The translations under genes and the position numbers were made by a program. Below are positions 16,721 through 25,584 of a stretch of DNA of 64,000 nucleotides, one piece after another (the first letter of the stretch is position 1; each line of letters starts with the position of its first letter). The DNA comes from Flavobacterium luteolum (GTDB lineage: Bacteria; Bacteroidota; Bacteroidia; Flavobacteriales; Flavobacteriaceae): positions 3,272,501-3,336,500 of the forward strand of contig NZ_CP114286.1 of NCBI RefSeq assembly GCF_027111275.1, in the 5' to 3' direction. Under the pieces are notes generated by a model that searched no databases, was not told the origin of the DNA, and worked only from the letters and a program-made list of their open reading frames with translations.

Positions 16721-16755
16721 TTAGCATAACAGAACGGAACAGAACGGTATGCTAA
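16721..16755 (+). promoter_or_regulatory. inverted repeat plus tandem repeat over the GntR start codon
   Basis: TTAGCATA (16721-16728) and TATGCTAA (16748-16755) are perfect 8-bp inverted arms. Between them ACAGAACGG occurs twice with 10-bp period (16729-16737 and 16739-16747). The GntR start codon (16749-16751) is inside the right arm. This is a candidate autoregulatory operator or a start-codon hairpin. Confidence 0.55.
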
Positions 16756-17756
16756 AAGAAGAAGAAAAATTTGAGTTTATAATTAATCACGATAGTGATA
16801 TTCCGAAGTATCAGCAGTTGGTTGACGGAATTACGAATGCTATTGCCGAGAATATTTTACAAAAGGGAGATTTGCTTCCGTCGGTGAATGTAATCTGCAA
16901 GACGTATCAGCTTTCGAGAGACACGGTTTTTAAGGCTTATACGATTTTAAAAGACCAGAATACAATTGATTCTGTACCCAATAAAGGCTATTATGTGGCA
17001 GGCGAAACGAGAAAAGTGCTTTTGGTTTTGGATACGTTTAAGGCTTATAAAGAGGTTTTGTACCATTCGTTTGTGAATAATCTGCCAGATAATGTAATTA
17101 CAGATGTGCAGTTTCATCATTATAATATTGATGTTTTTAAAACGATCATTAATAATGGAATTGGAAAGTACTACAAATACGTAGTCATGAATTTTGATCA
17201 CAAGGATATCGCTCCGGCTTTGTCGGCAATTTCAAAAGATAAATTGCTTTTGATTGACTGGAATATTCAGGCAAAAAAGACAAATAATTATATTTTTCAG
17301 GATTTCGGGAAAGCATTTTACGAGTCATTGACAGAAGTAGCCGATTTGTTTAAAAAGTATAAAAAAATACAGTTTGTATATCCAGATTTTACAAATCATC
17401 CGTGGGAAACGGTAGAATATTTTAAGAAATTCTGTGCCGATTTTGGTTTTGAATATGAAGTGATTACAGATCCGAAAAAGTTCAATATTGAAAAAGGAAT
17501 TGCTTATATCAGTGTAAGCGACAGGATTTTAGGGCACTTTTTAGAACAGTGTAAAGAAAAGGATTTTGAACCTGGGAAAGACGTTGGATTTTTATCGTAC
17601 AACGAAACCCCAATGAAGAAATTTATATACAAAGGAATTTCGGTTGTTTCAACCGATTTTAAAGAAATGGGAACCAAAGCAGCGGCATTTATTACGCATG
17701 ACGAAGAAACGAAGTGTTATGTGCCGACAAAATTAATAATAAGAGAATCATTATAG
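16749..17756 (+). CDS. GntR-family regulator with sugar-binding-like sensor (probable xylose regulator)
   Basis: A 335-residue regulator. Residues 10-80 are a GntR winged helix ('IPKYQQLVDGITNAI', 'GDLLPSVNVICKTYQLSRDTVFKAYTIL'). Residues 88-335 resemble a periplasmic-binding-protein fold, starting 'KVLLVLD', as in AraR-type regulators. It is one base from xylB and is read with xylB-xylA, so it very likely responds to xylose or xylulose and controls this operon. The inverted and direct repeats covering its start codon are candidate binding sites. Effector assignment is inference. Confidence 0.88.
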   Translation: MLKEEEKFEFIINHDSDIPKYQQLVDGITNAIAENILQKGDLLPSVNVICKTYQLSRDTVFKAYTILKDQNTIDSVPNKGYYVAGETRKVLLVLDTFKAYKEVLYHSFVNNLPDNVITDVQFHHYNIDVFKTIINNGIGKYYKYVVMNFDHKDIAPALSAISKDKLLLIDWNIQAKKTNNYIFQDFGKAFYESLTEVADLFKKYKKIQFVYPDFTNHPWETVEYFKKFCADFGFEYEVITDPKKFNIEKGIAYISVSDRILGHFLEQCKEKDFEPGKDVGFLSYNETPMKKFIYKGISVVSTDFKEMGTKAAAFITHDEETKCYVPTKLIIRESL

Positions 17757-17757
17757 T

Positions 17758-19239
17758 ATGTATTATATCGGATATGATATTGGAAGTTCTTCTGTCAAGG
17801 CGGCCTTGGTAGAAGCAGAAACAGGCAAAAAAGTAATCGTTTTGAATGAACCGCAGAACGAAATGGAAATCTTGTCAATTCACCCAGACTGGGCAGAGCA
17901 AGATCCTGAAATCTGGTGGCAGCACATTTGTACAGCGACTAAAAGAGCGATTAAAGAATCAAACATCGATGCTTCTAAAATTCAGGGAATTGGTATTTCG
18001 TACCAAATGCACGGATTGGTGATTGTGGATAATGACAGAAATGCGCTTCGAAATTCAATTATCTGGTGCGACAGTCGTGCAGTTGAAATTGGGAATAAGG
18101 CTTTCGCCGAAATTGGAGAAGAAAAATGCATGTCGCATTTATTGAATTCGCCAGGAAATTTTACTGCTTCAAAGCTAAAATGGGTGAAAGAAAACGAACC
18201 TGAAGTTTACAATAAAATTGCTAAATACATGCTTCCGGGAGATTATATAGCTTTGAAATTAACAGGTGAAGTAACGACTACTAAAAACGGATTGTCTGAA
18301 GGAATGCTTTGGGATTATAAAGAAAATAAAGTAGCCGACTGGCTTTTAGAATACTACGGAATCGACAAATCATTGACGCCTAGAATCGTCGAAAATTTTA
18401 CAAATCAAGGAGTTGTTACTGAAAAAGCTTCGGCAGAATCAGGTCTTCCAGCTGGAATTCCGATTGTGTACAGAGCAGGAGATCAGCCTAATAATGCTTT
18501 GTCTCTGAATGTTTTGAATCCGGGAGAAGTGGCTGCGACTGGTGGAACTTCGGGAGTGTTTTATGCAGTGAGCGAAATGTCGTCTGGAAAAAGCACAAGA
18601 GTAAACAATTTCGTTCACGTAAACTACGAATTGGAAACGCCAAGAGTGGGTAAACTTTTAAATATTAACGGAGCAGGAATTCAGTACAGATGGCTTCGTA
18701 ATAATATGGGCAACGAAAGTTATGAAGCAATGAATGAAAAAGCTTCAAATATTGAAGTTGGATCAGAAGGTGTTGTTGTAATTCCGTTTGGGAATGGTGC
18801 GGAACGTATGTTCAATAATAAAACCATCGGAACTCACTTTTTAAATCTGAATTTAAATATTCACAACAGCGCGCATTTGTTTAGAGCTTCTCTTGAAGGA
18901 ATTGCGTTTTCGTTTGTGTACGGAATGGAATGTTTAAAAGATGACAATGCTACGATTAATGTGATTAGAGCTGGAAATGACAATCTTTTCCGTTCGGAGA
19001 TTTTCTCTAATACCGTGGCAACTTTAATTGGTCACGAAATCGAAATTTACAATACAACAGGAGCGGTTGGTGCGGCGAGAGCAGTTGGTTTAAAAGACGG
19101 TGATTACAGCAAGTTTGGGGCTAATGTTAGTGACAACGATCACGTAATGACGTTTTTACCACTTCACAACAAAGAACCTTACGAGACGGCTTATAAAAAA
19201 TGGAAACAAGAATTAGAATTAATATTAACAAATAAATAA
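17758..19239 (+). CDS. xylB: xylulokinase
   Basis: A 493-residue FGGY-family carbohydrate kinase that phosphorylates D-xylulose with ATP. The N-terminal phosphate motif 'IGYDIGSSSVKAALV', the 'SYQMHGLVIVD' segment and the likely catalytic D242 in 'RAGDQPNNAL' are visible. The C-terminal half has 'GTSGVFYAVS' and 'GAVGAARAVGL'. Together with the directly following xylose isomerase gene (9-bp gap) and the upstream regulator this makes a compact xylose operon. Confidence 0.95.
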   Translation: MYYIGYDIGSSSVKAALVEAETGKKVIVLNEPQNEMEILSIHPDWAEQDPEIWWQHICTATKRAIKESNIDASKIQGIGISYQMHGLVIVDNDRNALRNSIIWCDSRAVEIGNKAFAEIGEEKCMSHLLNSPGNFTASKLKWVKENEPEVYNKIAKYMLPGDYIALKLTGEVTTTKNGLSEGMLWDYKENKVADWLLEYYGIDKSLTPRIVENFTNQGVVTEKASAESGLPAGIPIVYRAGDQPNNALSLNVLNPGEVAATGGTSGVFYAVSEMSSGKSTRVNNFVHVNYELETPRVGKLLNINGAGIQYRWLRNNMGNESYEAMNEKASNIEVGSEGVVVIPFGNGAERMFNNKTIGTHFLNLNLNIHNSAHLFRASLEGIAFSFVYGMECLKDDNATINVIRAGNDNLFRSEIFSNTVATLIGHEIEIYNTTGAVGAARAVGLKDGDYSKFGANVSDNDHVMTFLPLHNKEPYETAYKKWKQELELILTNK

Positions 19240-19248
19240 AAAAATCAA

Positions 19249-20574
19249 ATGATAGTTTTAGGAGATAAAGAATACTACAAAGGTATCGGCCAAATTAAAT
19301 TTGAAGGAAAGGAATCTGATAATCCGTTGGCATTTAAATATTACAATCCAGATCAAATTGTAGCTGGAAAAACAATGCGTGAGCACTTTAAATTTGCAAT
19401 CGCTTACTGGCATACTTTCTGCGGACAAGGTAGCGATCCATTTGGACCAGGAACACAACAATTTGCTTGGGATGCTTCGTCAGATCCATATCAAGCTGCA
19501 AAAGATAAGGCAGATGCCGCTTTTGAATTCATCAGTAAAATGGGATTCGATTATTTCTGTTTCCACGATTACGATTTGATCGCTGAAGGAGCAACTTTCG
19601 CAGAATCAGAAAAACGTTTGGCTTTTATTACTGATTATTTAAAACAGAAAAAAGCAGACTCTGGAATTAAATTGCTTTGGGGAACTTCAAACTGCTTCTC
19701 AAATCCAAGATTCATGAACGGAGCGGCTACAAATCCAGATTTTAATGTAGTAGCAAGAGCTGGAGGACAAGTAAAATTGGCTCTTGATGCAACAATCGCT
19801 TTAGGCGGAGAAAACTATGTATTCTGGGGTGGTAGAGAAGGTTATATGTCTTTATTAAACACAGATATGGGAAGAGAATTAGACCACATGGCGCAATTCT
19901 TAGCAATGTCTAGAGACTACGCAAGAGCTCAAGGTTTTAAAGGAACTTTCTTTATTGAGCCTAAACCAATGGAGCCATCAAAACACCAATACGATTTTGA
20001 CTCAGCGACAGCGATTGGATTCTTGAAAAATTATGGTTTAGACAAAGATTTCAAAATCAACATTGAAGTAAACCACGCTACATTGGCACAACATACTTTC
20101 CAACACGAATTGGAAGTGGCTGCAAAAGCAGGAATGTTAGGAAGCATCGATGCAAACAGAGGTGATTACCAAAACGGATGGGATACAGATCAGTTTCCAA
20201 ACAACATTCAAGAAACGACTGAAGCAATGTTGGTTTTCTTAAAAGCTGGCGGATTGCAAGGTGGTGGAGTTAACTTTGATGCTAAAATTAGAAGAAACTC
20301 TACAGACTTAGAAGATGTTTTCTTAGCACACATTGGCGGAGCTGATACTTTTGCAAGAGCTTTATTGACAGCAGATAAAATTATCACTTCTTCTCCTTAC
20401 GAAAAATTAAGAAAAGAAAGATACAGCTCATTCGATTCTGGAAAAGGAAAAGACTTTGCTGATGGAAAATTAAATCTTAAAGATCTTTATACTATCGCTC
20501 ACGAAAATGGAGAATTAAATCTTCAAAGCGGTAAGCAAGAATTGTTTGAAAATATCATTAACCAATATATTTAA
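19249..20574 (+). CDS. xylA: xylose isomerase
   Basis: A 441-residue class II xylose isomerase converting D-xylose to D-xylulose in the cytoplasm. The active-site pair H106/D109 is in 'FCFHDYDL', and metal- and substrate-binding E237/K239 in '[15 protein letters not shown]'. These line up with H101/D104 and E232/K234 of the E. coli enzyme with a constant offset of five. '[12 protein letters not shown]' is another signature. The length is normal. It completes the GntR-xylB-xylA operon. Confidence 0.97.
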   Translation: MIVLGDKEYYKGIGQIKFEGKESDNPLAFKYYNPDQIVAGKTMREHFKFAIAYWHTFCGQGSDPFGPGTQQFAWDASSDPYQAAKDKADAAFEFISKMGFDYFCFHDYDLIAEGATFAESEKRLAFITDYLKQKKADSGIKLLWGTSNCFSNPRFMNGAATNPDFNVVARAGGQVKLALDATIALGGENYVFWGGREGYMSLLNTDMGRELDHMAQFLAMSRDYARAQGFKGTFFIEPKPMEPSKHQYDFDSATAIGFLKNYGLDKDFKINIEVNHATLAQHTFQHELEVAAKAGMLGSIDANRGDYQNGWDTDQFPNNIQETTEAMLVFLKAGGLQGGGVNFDAKIRRNSTDLEDVFLAHIGGADTFARALLTADKIITSSPYEKLRKERYSSFDSGKGKDFADGKLNLKDLYTIAHENGELNLQSGKQELFENIINQYI

Positions 20575-20592
20575 TTGGTAAACTTCTACAGC

Positions 20593-20625
20593 AAACCTAA
20601 CAGGTTTTTAAAACCTGTTAGGTTT
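20593..20625. repeat. short palindrome (family C) after xylA
   Basis: AAACCTAACAGG and CCTGTTAGGTTT form a 12-bp perfect stem with a TTTTTAAAA centre. It lies 18 bp after the xylA stop codon and may act as a terminator. Confidence 0.75.
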
Positions 20626-20924
20626 CTTAAAAAATTTAGTGAGAAAAAAATCTAGAAAAGGTTTAAATTTTTAAACATGATAGTTATAAAACGTTACGAT
20701 GTTTAAAAATGTTTTTTAGATAAAAACTTCGAAAATGTGTATTAAGATTATGGCATTTTTACAATGAGATTTGAGAAAAATAGATTGAAGGTTTAGTTAC
20801 TATTTTTTAAAAATTGAAATGAATAAAAGTCAGTTTGATAAAATAATAAGTGAGTTTTTTTTATTGAAGGTTTTTTGAAGAGCAGAATCAATCGAAATGC
20901 ACATTTTTCACTCACTAGAATTTG
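20626..20924. other. AT-rich intergenic stretch, no gene seen
   Basis: About 300 bp with no convincing open frame, RNA gene or promoter pair. It belongs to the 600-bp gap between xylA and the transaldolase gene; the remainder of the gap is repeats. Confidence 0.5.
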
Positions 20925-20942
20925 GACACACTGCAGTGTGTC
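20925..20942. repeat. 18-bp perfect palindrome GACACACTGCAGTGTGTC
   Basis: Perfect palindrome followed by TCTAC. A related copy (GACGCACCGCAGTGCGTC) is at 62939. This 'gacgcactgcagtgcgtc' type is a dispersed palindromic repeat. Confidence 0.65.
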
Positions 20943-20982
20943 TCTACTAAATTTATCTACACAAAGAAAAAAAACGTACAGT

Positions 20983-21115
20983 TTTGTCATTTCGACGAAG
21001 GAGAAATCTCCGTAAGTAGCTCCACAAAGTAAATAACTAATCTTTGTCGAGTTTCTCGCGAAGATTTGCTTCGCCTGTTGGCTATCGCTCGGGTCTCCTT
21101 CGTCGAAATGACAAA
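20983..21115. repeat. long intergenic palindrome, family A copy 4
   Basis: The outer arms TTTGTCATTTCGACGAAGGA and its complement are at the ends. The left inner part is 'AGTAGCTCCACAAAG' and the right inner part 'CTTTGTCGAGTTTCTCGCGA'. The right arm contains the same extra segment as copy 3 (TGCTTCGCCTGTTGGCTATC and following). It ends 59 bp before the transaldolase start. Confidence 0.85.
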
Positions 21116-21174
21116 CTATGCGGTTCATTCGATGATAAAGAATTATTTATAACAACTAATAAACCAAAAAACTT

Positions 21175-21831
21175 ATGAAATTTTTTATTGACACTGCTAA
21201 TCTTCAAGACATTGAAGAAGCGCAGGCTTTAGGCGTTTTAGATGGTGTAACTACCAATCCGTCTTTAATGGCAAAAGAAGGCATTACAGGAAAAGCAAAC
21301 ATCCTGAAACATTATCTTGACATTTGTAATATCGTAGATGGCGATGTTTCGGCTGAGGTTATTTCGACTGATTTTGAAGGAATGATAAGAGAAGGAGAAG
21401 AATTAGCCGCCTTACATCCTCAGATCGTAGTGAAACTGCCAATGATTGGCGATGGTGTAAAGGCTTGCAAATATTTTTCTTCAAAAGGAATCCGTACCAA
21501 TGTAACTTTGGTGTTTTCTGCTGGTCAGGCGTTATTGGCAGCAAAAGCTGGAGCGACTTACGTTTCTCCATTTTTAGGGCGTTTAGATGACGTTTCAACA
21601 GACGGAATGCATTTAATTGCTGAAATCAGAGAAATCTACGATAATTACAATTATCAGACTCAAATCCTTTCAGCTTCTGTAAGACATACCATGCATATTG
21701 TTAATTGTGCCAAAGTAGGGTCAGATGTTATGACAGGCCCTCTTTCTGCGATAAAAGGGCTACTGAAACACCCTTTAACTGATATTGGTTTAAAGCAATT
21801 TGTAGAAGACGCAAAAAAGATGAATTTATAA
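21175..21831 (+). CDS. tal: transaldolase-like protein (fructose-6-phosphate aldolase type)
   Basis: A 218-residue short transaldolase. The start '[16 protein letters not shown]', '[14 protein letters not shown]' and Schiff-base K87 in 'IVVKLPM' are diagnostic, and the C-terminus has '[18 protein letters not shown]'. Proteins of this size are either transaldolases or fructose-6-phosphate aldolases. After xylA and xylB the pentose phosphate role (moving a dihydroxyacetone unit between sugar phosphates) is more likely. It is a single-gene unit between repeat copy 4 and a strong terminator. Confidence 0.92.
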   Translation: MKFFIDTANLQDIEEAQALGVLDGVTTNPSLMAKEGITGKANILKHYLDICNIVDGDVSAEVISTDFEGMIREGEELAALHPQIVVKLPMIGDGVKACKYFSSKGIRTNVTLVFSAGQALLAAKAGATYVSPFLGRLDDVSTDGMHLIAEIREIYDNYNYQTQILSASVRHTMHIVNCAKVGSDVMTGPLSAIKGLLKHPLTDIGLKQFVEDAKKMNL

Positions 21832-21859
21832 TCTTTTCATTTCCATTTTTATAGTTTTT

Positions 21860-21895
21860 AAACTCTCTTCCAGCTATTTGGAGGGGAGTTTTTTT
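21860..21895 (+). terminator. strong rho-independent terminator after tal
   Basis: A 12-bp stem (AAACTCTCTTCC with GGAGGGGAGTTT, two G-U pairs), 8-nt loop and a run of seven T. It insulates tal from the SusC operon. Confidence 0.85.
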
Positions 21896-21907
21896 ATGTA
21901 ATAAAAG

Positions 21908-21917
21908 CAACCGATTG
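21908..21917 (+). promoter_or_regulatory. LacI-type operator CAACCGATTG, distal site of the SusC operon
   Basis: CAACCGATTG 351 bp upstream of the proximal copy at 22259, both in the 575-bp gap before the SusC gene. The pair could support a loop. Confidence 0.6.
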
Positions 21918-22050
21918 TCTCTGTTTTTTATTTTGTAAGAAATATAAGCTTTTGGTTCTAGTGTGGTGACTTTCAGATTATAATATTTTTTAAGTCCCAT
22001 TTTATAAGGGATAACATAACATCTAATTTAGGAGGAATTTTTATACAGTC

Positions 22051-22066
22051 ACTACAACGTTTTAGT
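22051..22066. promoter_or_regulatory. second LacI-type operator-like site ACTACAACGTTTTAGT
   Basis: This 16-bp near-palindrome differs by one base from the perfect ACTAAAACGTTTTAGT at 55704 and by two from the site at 54575. Those belong to the other LacI gene in the window. Between the two CAACCGATTG sites here it suggests a second input. Confidence 0.45.
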
Positions 22067-22258
22067 GTTTCTTTAAAAAAACTTATATTTTAACATTTTA
22101 TATTTTTTTTAAGATTTTGAATCAAACGATTTATTATCTCTAACGTTTTCGTGATATTAAATACTGTTTTTGCTAATTATTTAATATTTTATAATTATTT
22201 ACATGTATAATTCTTTTTTTTAGTATGTTTTTTTTGAAATTGATAAAAAAAATTAACG

Positions 22259-22295
22259 CAACCGATTGTGTGTTGTTGTTTTTTGCATATATTTG
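22259..22295 (+). promoter_or_regulatory. promoter of the xylan SusCD operon with overlapping LacI-type operator
   Basis: The operator CAACCGATTG (22259-22268) contains ATTG at 22265-22268, which lies exactly 19 bp upstream of TATATTTG at 22288-22295. This is the Bacteroidota promoter spacing (TTG, 19, TAnnTTTG). A regulator bound to the operator would cover the -33 box, so repression is the simplest reading. The leader to the SusC start is about 105 nt. Confidence 0.75.
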
Positions 22296-22406
22296 TTTTG
22301 ACTATAAGTTGTTATTTATTAGAAATGTTAAAATAAAAATGGATAGCAAAGTCAATCAAAACGAAAACTAACTAAACCAACTATTAACTCATTAAACCAA
22401 TTATTT

Positions 22407-25400
22407 ATGACTAACTTTTTAATTACTAAAAGCAGATCTAAATACTTTAAGAATCTGGGGTTCTTAATCCTGATGATGGTATTTTCTGCTTCGGTAAATG
22501 CGCAAATTACTGTTACAGGTACTGTATCTGATGGTAGCGGACCAATACCAGGTGTCAATATTATTGTAAAAGGAACCAAAACAAGTACGGTATCAAATTT
22601 TGACGGAACGTACACGCTTCAAGCTATTCCCAATAATAGCATTTTGGTTTTTAGTTTTATTGGATATAAACCGCATGAAGTTGCAGTGAACAATAAAACT
22701 AAAATTGATGCTGTACTAGAAGAGAACTTAAATGACTTAAAAGAAGTTGTTGTTATTGGATACGGAACCGCAAAAAGAGCAGATTTAACAGGAGCTATTT
22801 CTTCTATATCTAGTGCAGCAGTAACACAATCTGTTTCTACAACTATAGATCAGGTATTGCAAGGCCGTGCGGCAGGGGTGCAGATACAGCAAAATAGTGG
22901 TACTCCTGGAGGAAGCTCTTCGGTACGTATTCGTGGTATAAGCTCTATTACAGGTTCTAATGAGCCAATTTATGTAATTGATGGTGTGATTATAGATGGT
23001 AATTCAGGTTCTTTAAATACAAATCCGCTTTCAGGAATTAACCCTAATGATATTGCTTCTATCGATATATTGAAAGATGCGTCTGCAACTGCTATTTATG
23101 GTTCTAGAGCGGCAAATGGAGTAATTATGGTGACTACTAAAACAGGTAGAAAAGGAGATTTGACTTTAAATTTTGACACTTATGTAGGATGGCAGCAAAT
23201 GCCAAAGGAATTGCAGGTGCTTAATTTAAGAGAATATGGAACACTTAAAAATACTCGTGCAGATTTAGGAATCGTTCAAAGAGATCCTTATTTTATTCGT
23301 CCTGATTTATTAGGAGAAGGCACAAATTGGCAAGACGAATTATTTCAAACAGGTTTAATTCAGAACTATAATCTATCTGCTTCTGGTGGTTCAGATACTA
23401 CTACTTATGCATTAGGAATGTCTTACTTTGATCAGGAAGGAACAATTATTGGTTCTTCTTTTGATCGTATGACAATTCGTGCAGTTGTTGATTCGCAAGT
23501 AAAAAAATGGATGAAAGTTGGAGTAAACTTAAATGCTTACAAAACCAATCAGGTAACGACAGTTAATGATGATTCGGTAATTTTAACTGCTTTAAAACAA
23601 ACTCCAAACGTAGCAGCTCGAAATGCTGATGGTACTTTTGACGGACCAGATACAACAGAATTTGTTCAGACAAATCCATTGGGAATTGCAATGTTGAAAG
23701 ACAATCATGGAAAAGACTATGGAATTAGAGGAAATGTGTATGCAGAAATTGGTTTTACAAAAGATTTAAAACTTAAAACCCAGTATTCTATAGATTATGG
23801 TTTCGGGAATAGATATACTTTTAATCCATCGTATACTTTTGGAGCATTATCAAATGAAGTTAGAGAAGGATCAAGAACAAAATCTACCAGCGAAAACTGG
23901 ATTTGGACTAACACTTTGACTTATAATAAAATGTTTGGAAAACATAATGTTAATGCATTAGTAGCTCAAGAGTTTCAAGAGCAAAACTGGGAAAATCTTT
24001 ATGGTTACCGTTCAGGTTATTTAACAAACGGAGCTACAGATTTAAACGCTGGAGATCCAACAACGGCTAGAAATTCAAATGCAAGTTCTACAAAATCGCT
24101 TAGTTCTTACTTTGCAAGAGCAACGTATACATTTGATGATAGATATATCCTAACAGGGACAATCAGAAGAGATGGATCTTCGCAATTTGCTGAAGGCAAT
24201 AAATGGGATTGGTTTCCATCTGCTTCTTTAGCATGGAAGGTTTCAAATGAATCATTTTTAAAAAACAATCAAACTATTAGTAATCTGAAATTACGTGCAG
24301 GATGGGGAGTAACAGGTAATTCAAGCGTACCAAATAATGCTTATACTTCTGTTTATGGAACTTCTGCAACCAATTGGGGAAGCGGACAAATTGCAACCAA
24401 TACAGCAAATCCAGACCTTAAATGGGAAAAATCAAACCAGACTAATATTGGTTTAGACATCGGACTTCTAGACAACAGAATTGAAATTACAACAGATGTT
24501 TATTATAAAAGAACAGATGATTTATTACTAAGATTATCACTTCCTGCTTATGTAGGTACAACGGGTCAGGGAGCTACATCACCACCTTTTGCTAATATCG
24601 GATCTCTTGAAAACAAAGGTTTCGAGTTTACGATAAACACGATCAACATGCAGAGAAAAGATTTTCTTTGGAAATCAAATTTCAATATCTCTATGAACAG
24701 ATTTAAAGTATTGAAATTAAATTCAGAATCGGGAGTTTATGACCAGACATTGCAGCAAGGTTCTGATGTAACAGTGGTTACTCGTACTGCAGTTGGACAG
24801 CCATTAGGACAATTTTACGGTTATAAAGTAATTGGACGTTTTGAAAAAGCAACAGATTTCTATTATAAAGATGCTAATGGAGTGGTAAAACCAACCGCAT
24901 TGCCAGAAGGAATGGCAATTGGAGAAAATGGAGTTTGGATTGGAGATTACATGTTTGAAGATGTAAATAAAGATGGTGTAATCAACGAAAAAGATGCTGG
25001 ATATATTGGAAATCCTAACCCAGATTTCACTTTTGGTTTCAATAATAGTTTCTCATTCAAAGGATTTGATGTGAGCATTTTGTTTACAGGTTCTTACGGA
25101 AACGATGTTTTAAACTATCAAAGACGCTGGTTAGAAAATCCTCGTGAGAATACTAATTTGTTGAAATCGGCTTTAGGATACGCACAATTAGAATTAATCG
25201 ATCCGAATGGACCAAACGATTATCGTAACGTTCAAATTGTTGGCGGAGATCCTTACATGCCCAGAATTGCAGCTTCATCTGCGGCTTCAGCTTCAAATTA
25301 TCGTTTAAGCAACAGATTTGTAGAAGATGGATCTTATGTAAGACTTAAAAATATTTCGATTGGTTATAATCTTCCAAAGGATTTGTATTCTAAATACGGA

Positions 25401-25574
25401 ATTTCAAACATCAAAGTATATTCAAACATGCAGAATGTTTTAACCTTTACTAAATATAAAGGATATGATCCTGAGGTAGGTGCAATGTATCAAAACCAAC
25501 TTTTAAATGGTATCGATAACGGACGTTATCCTTCGCCTATGGTAACTACGCTTGGATTAACTGTTAATTTCTAA
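22407..25574 (+). CDS. SusC-like TonB-dependent outer-membrane transporter (xylan-type)
   Basis: A 1055-residue SusC/RagA transporter. A signal peptide ends near 'FSASVNAQ'. Residues 35-105 are the carboxypeptidase-like beta domain ('VTGTVSDGSGPIPGVNIIVKG'). The TonB-box region 'LKEVVVIGYGTAKRADLTGAIS' follows, then the plug with 'VLQGRAAGVQIQQNSG' and 'IDILKDASATAIYGSRAANG', and a C-terminal 22-strand barrel ending in F. It imports oligosaccharides across the outer membrane with its SusD partner 10 bp downstream. The xylan substrate is inferred from the GH10 genes in the same operon. Confidence 0.95.
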   Translation: MTNFLITKSRSKYFKNLGFLILMMVFSASVNAQITVTGTVSDGSGPIPGVNIIVKGTKTSTVSNFDGTYTLQAIPNNSILVFSFIGYKPHEVAVNNKTKIDAVLEENLNDLKEVVVIGYGTAKRADLTGAISSISSAAVTQSVSTTIDQVLQGRAAGVQIQQNSGTPGGSSSVRIRGISSITGSNEPIYVIDGVIIDGNSGSLNTNPLSGINPNDIASIDILKDASATAIYGSRAANGVIMVTTKTGRKGDLTLNFDTYVGWQQMPKELQVLNLREYGTLKNTRADLGIVQRDPYFIRPDLLGEGTNWQDELFQTGLIQNYNLSASGGSDTTTYALGMSYFDQEGTIIGSSFDRMTIRAVVDSQVKKWMKVGVNLNAYKTNQVTTVNDDSVILTALKQTPNVAARNADGTFDGPDTTEFVQTNPLGIAMLKDNHGKDYGIRGNVYAEIGFTKDLKLKTQYSIDYGFGNRYTFNPSYTFGALSNEVREGSRTKSTSENWIWTNTLTYNKMFGKHNVNALVAQEFQEQNWENLYGYRSGYLTNGATDLNAGDPTTARNSNASSTKSLSSYFARATYTFDDRYILTGTIRRDGSSQFAEGNKWDWFPSASLAWKVSNESFLKNNQTISNLKLRAGWGVTGNSSVPNNAYTSVYGTSATNWGSGQIATNTANPDLKWEKSNQTNIGLDIGLLDNRIEITTDVYYKRTDDLLLRLSLPAYVGTTGQGATSPPFANIGSLENKGFEFTINTINMQRKDFLWKSNFNISMNRFKVLKLNSESGVYDQTLQQGSDVTVVTRTAVGQPLGQFYGYKVIGRFEKATDFYYKDANGVVKPTALPEGMAIGENGVWIGDYMFEDVNKDGVINEKDAGYIGNPNPDFTFGFNNSFSFKGFDVSILFTGSYGNDVLNYQRRWLENPRENTNLLKSALGYAQLELIDPNGPNDYRNVQIVGGDPYMPRIAASSAASASNYRLSNRFVEDGSYVRLKNISIGYNLPKDLYSKYGISNIKVYSNMQNVLTFTKYKGYDPEVGAMYQNQLLNGIDNGRYPSPMVTTLGLTVNF

Positions 25575-25584
25575 AAAACGCACA

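Noticed and set aside
20793..21128. 111-codon minus-strand open frame
   Set aside because: Mostly repeat copy 4 plus AT-rich spacer; no signal of a protein family.
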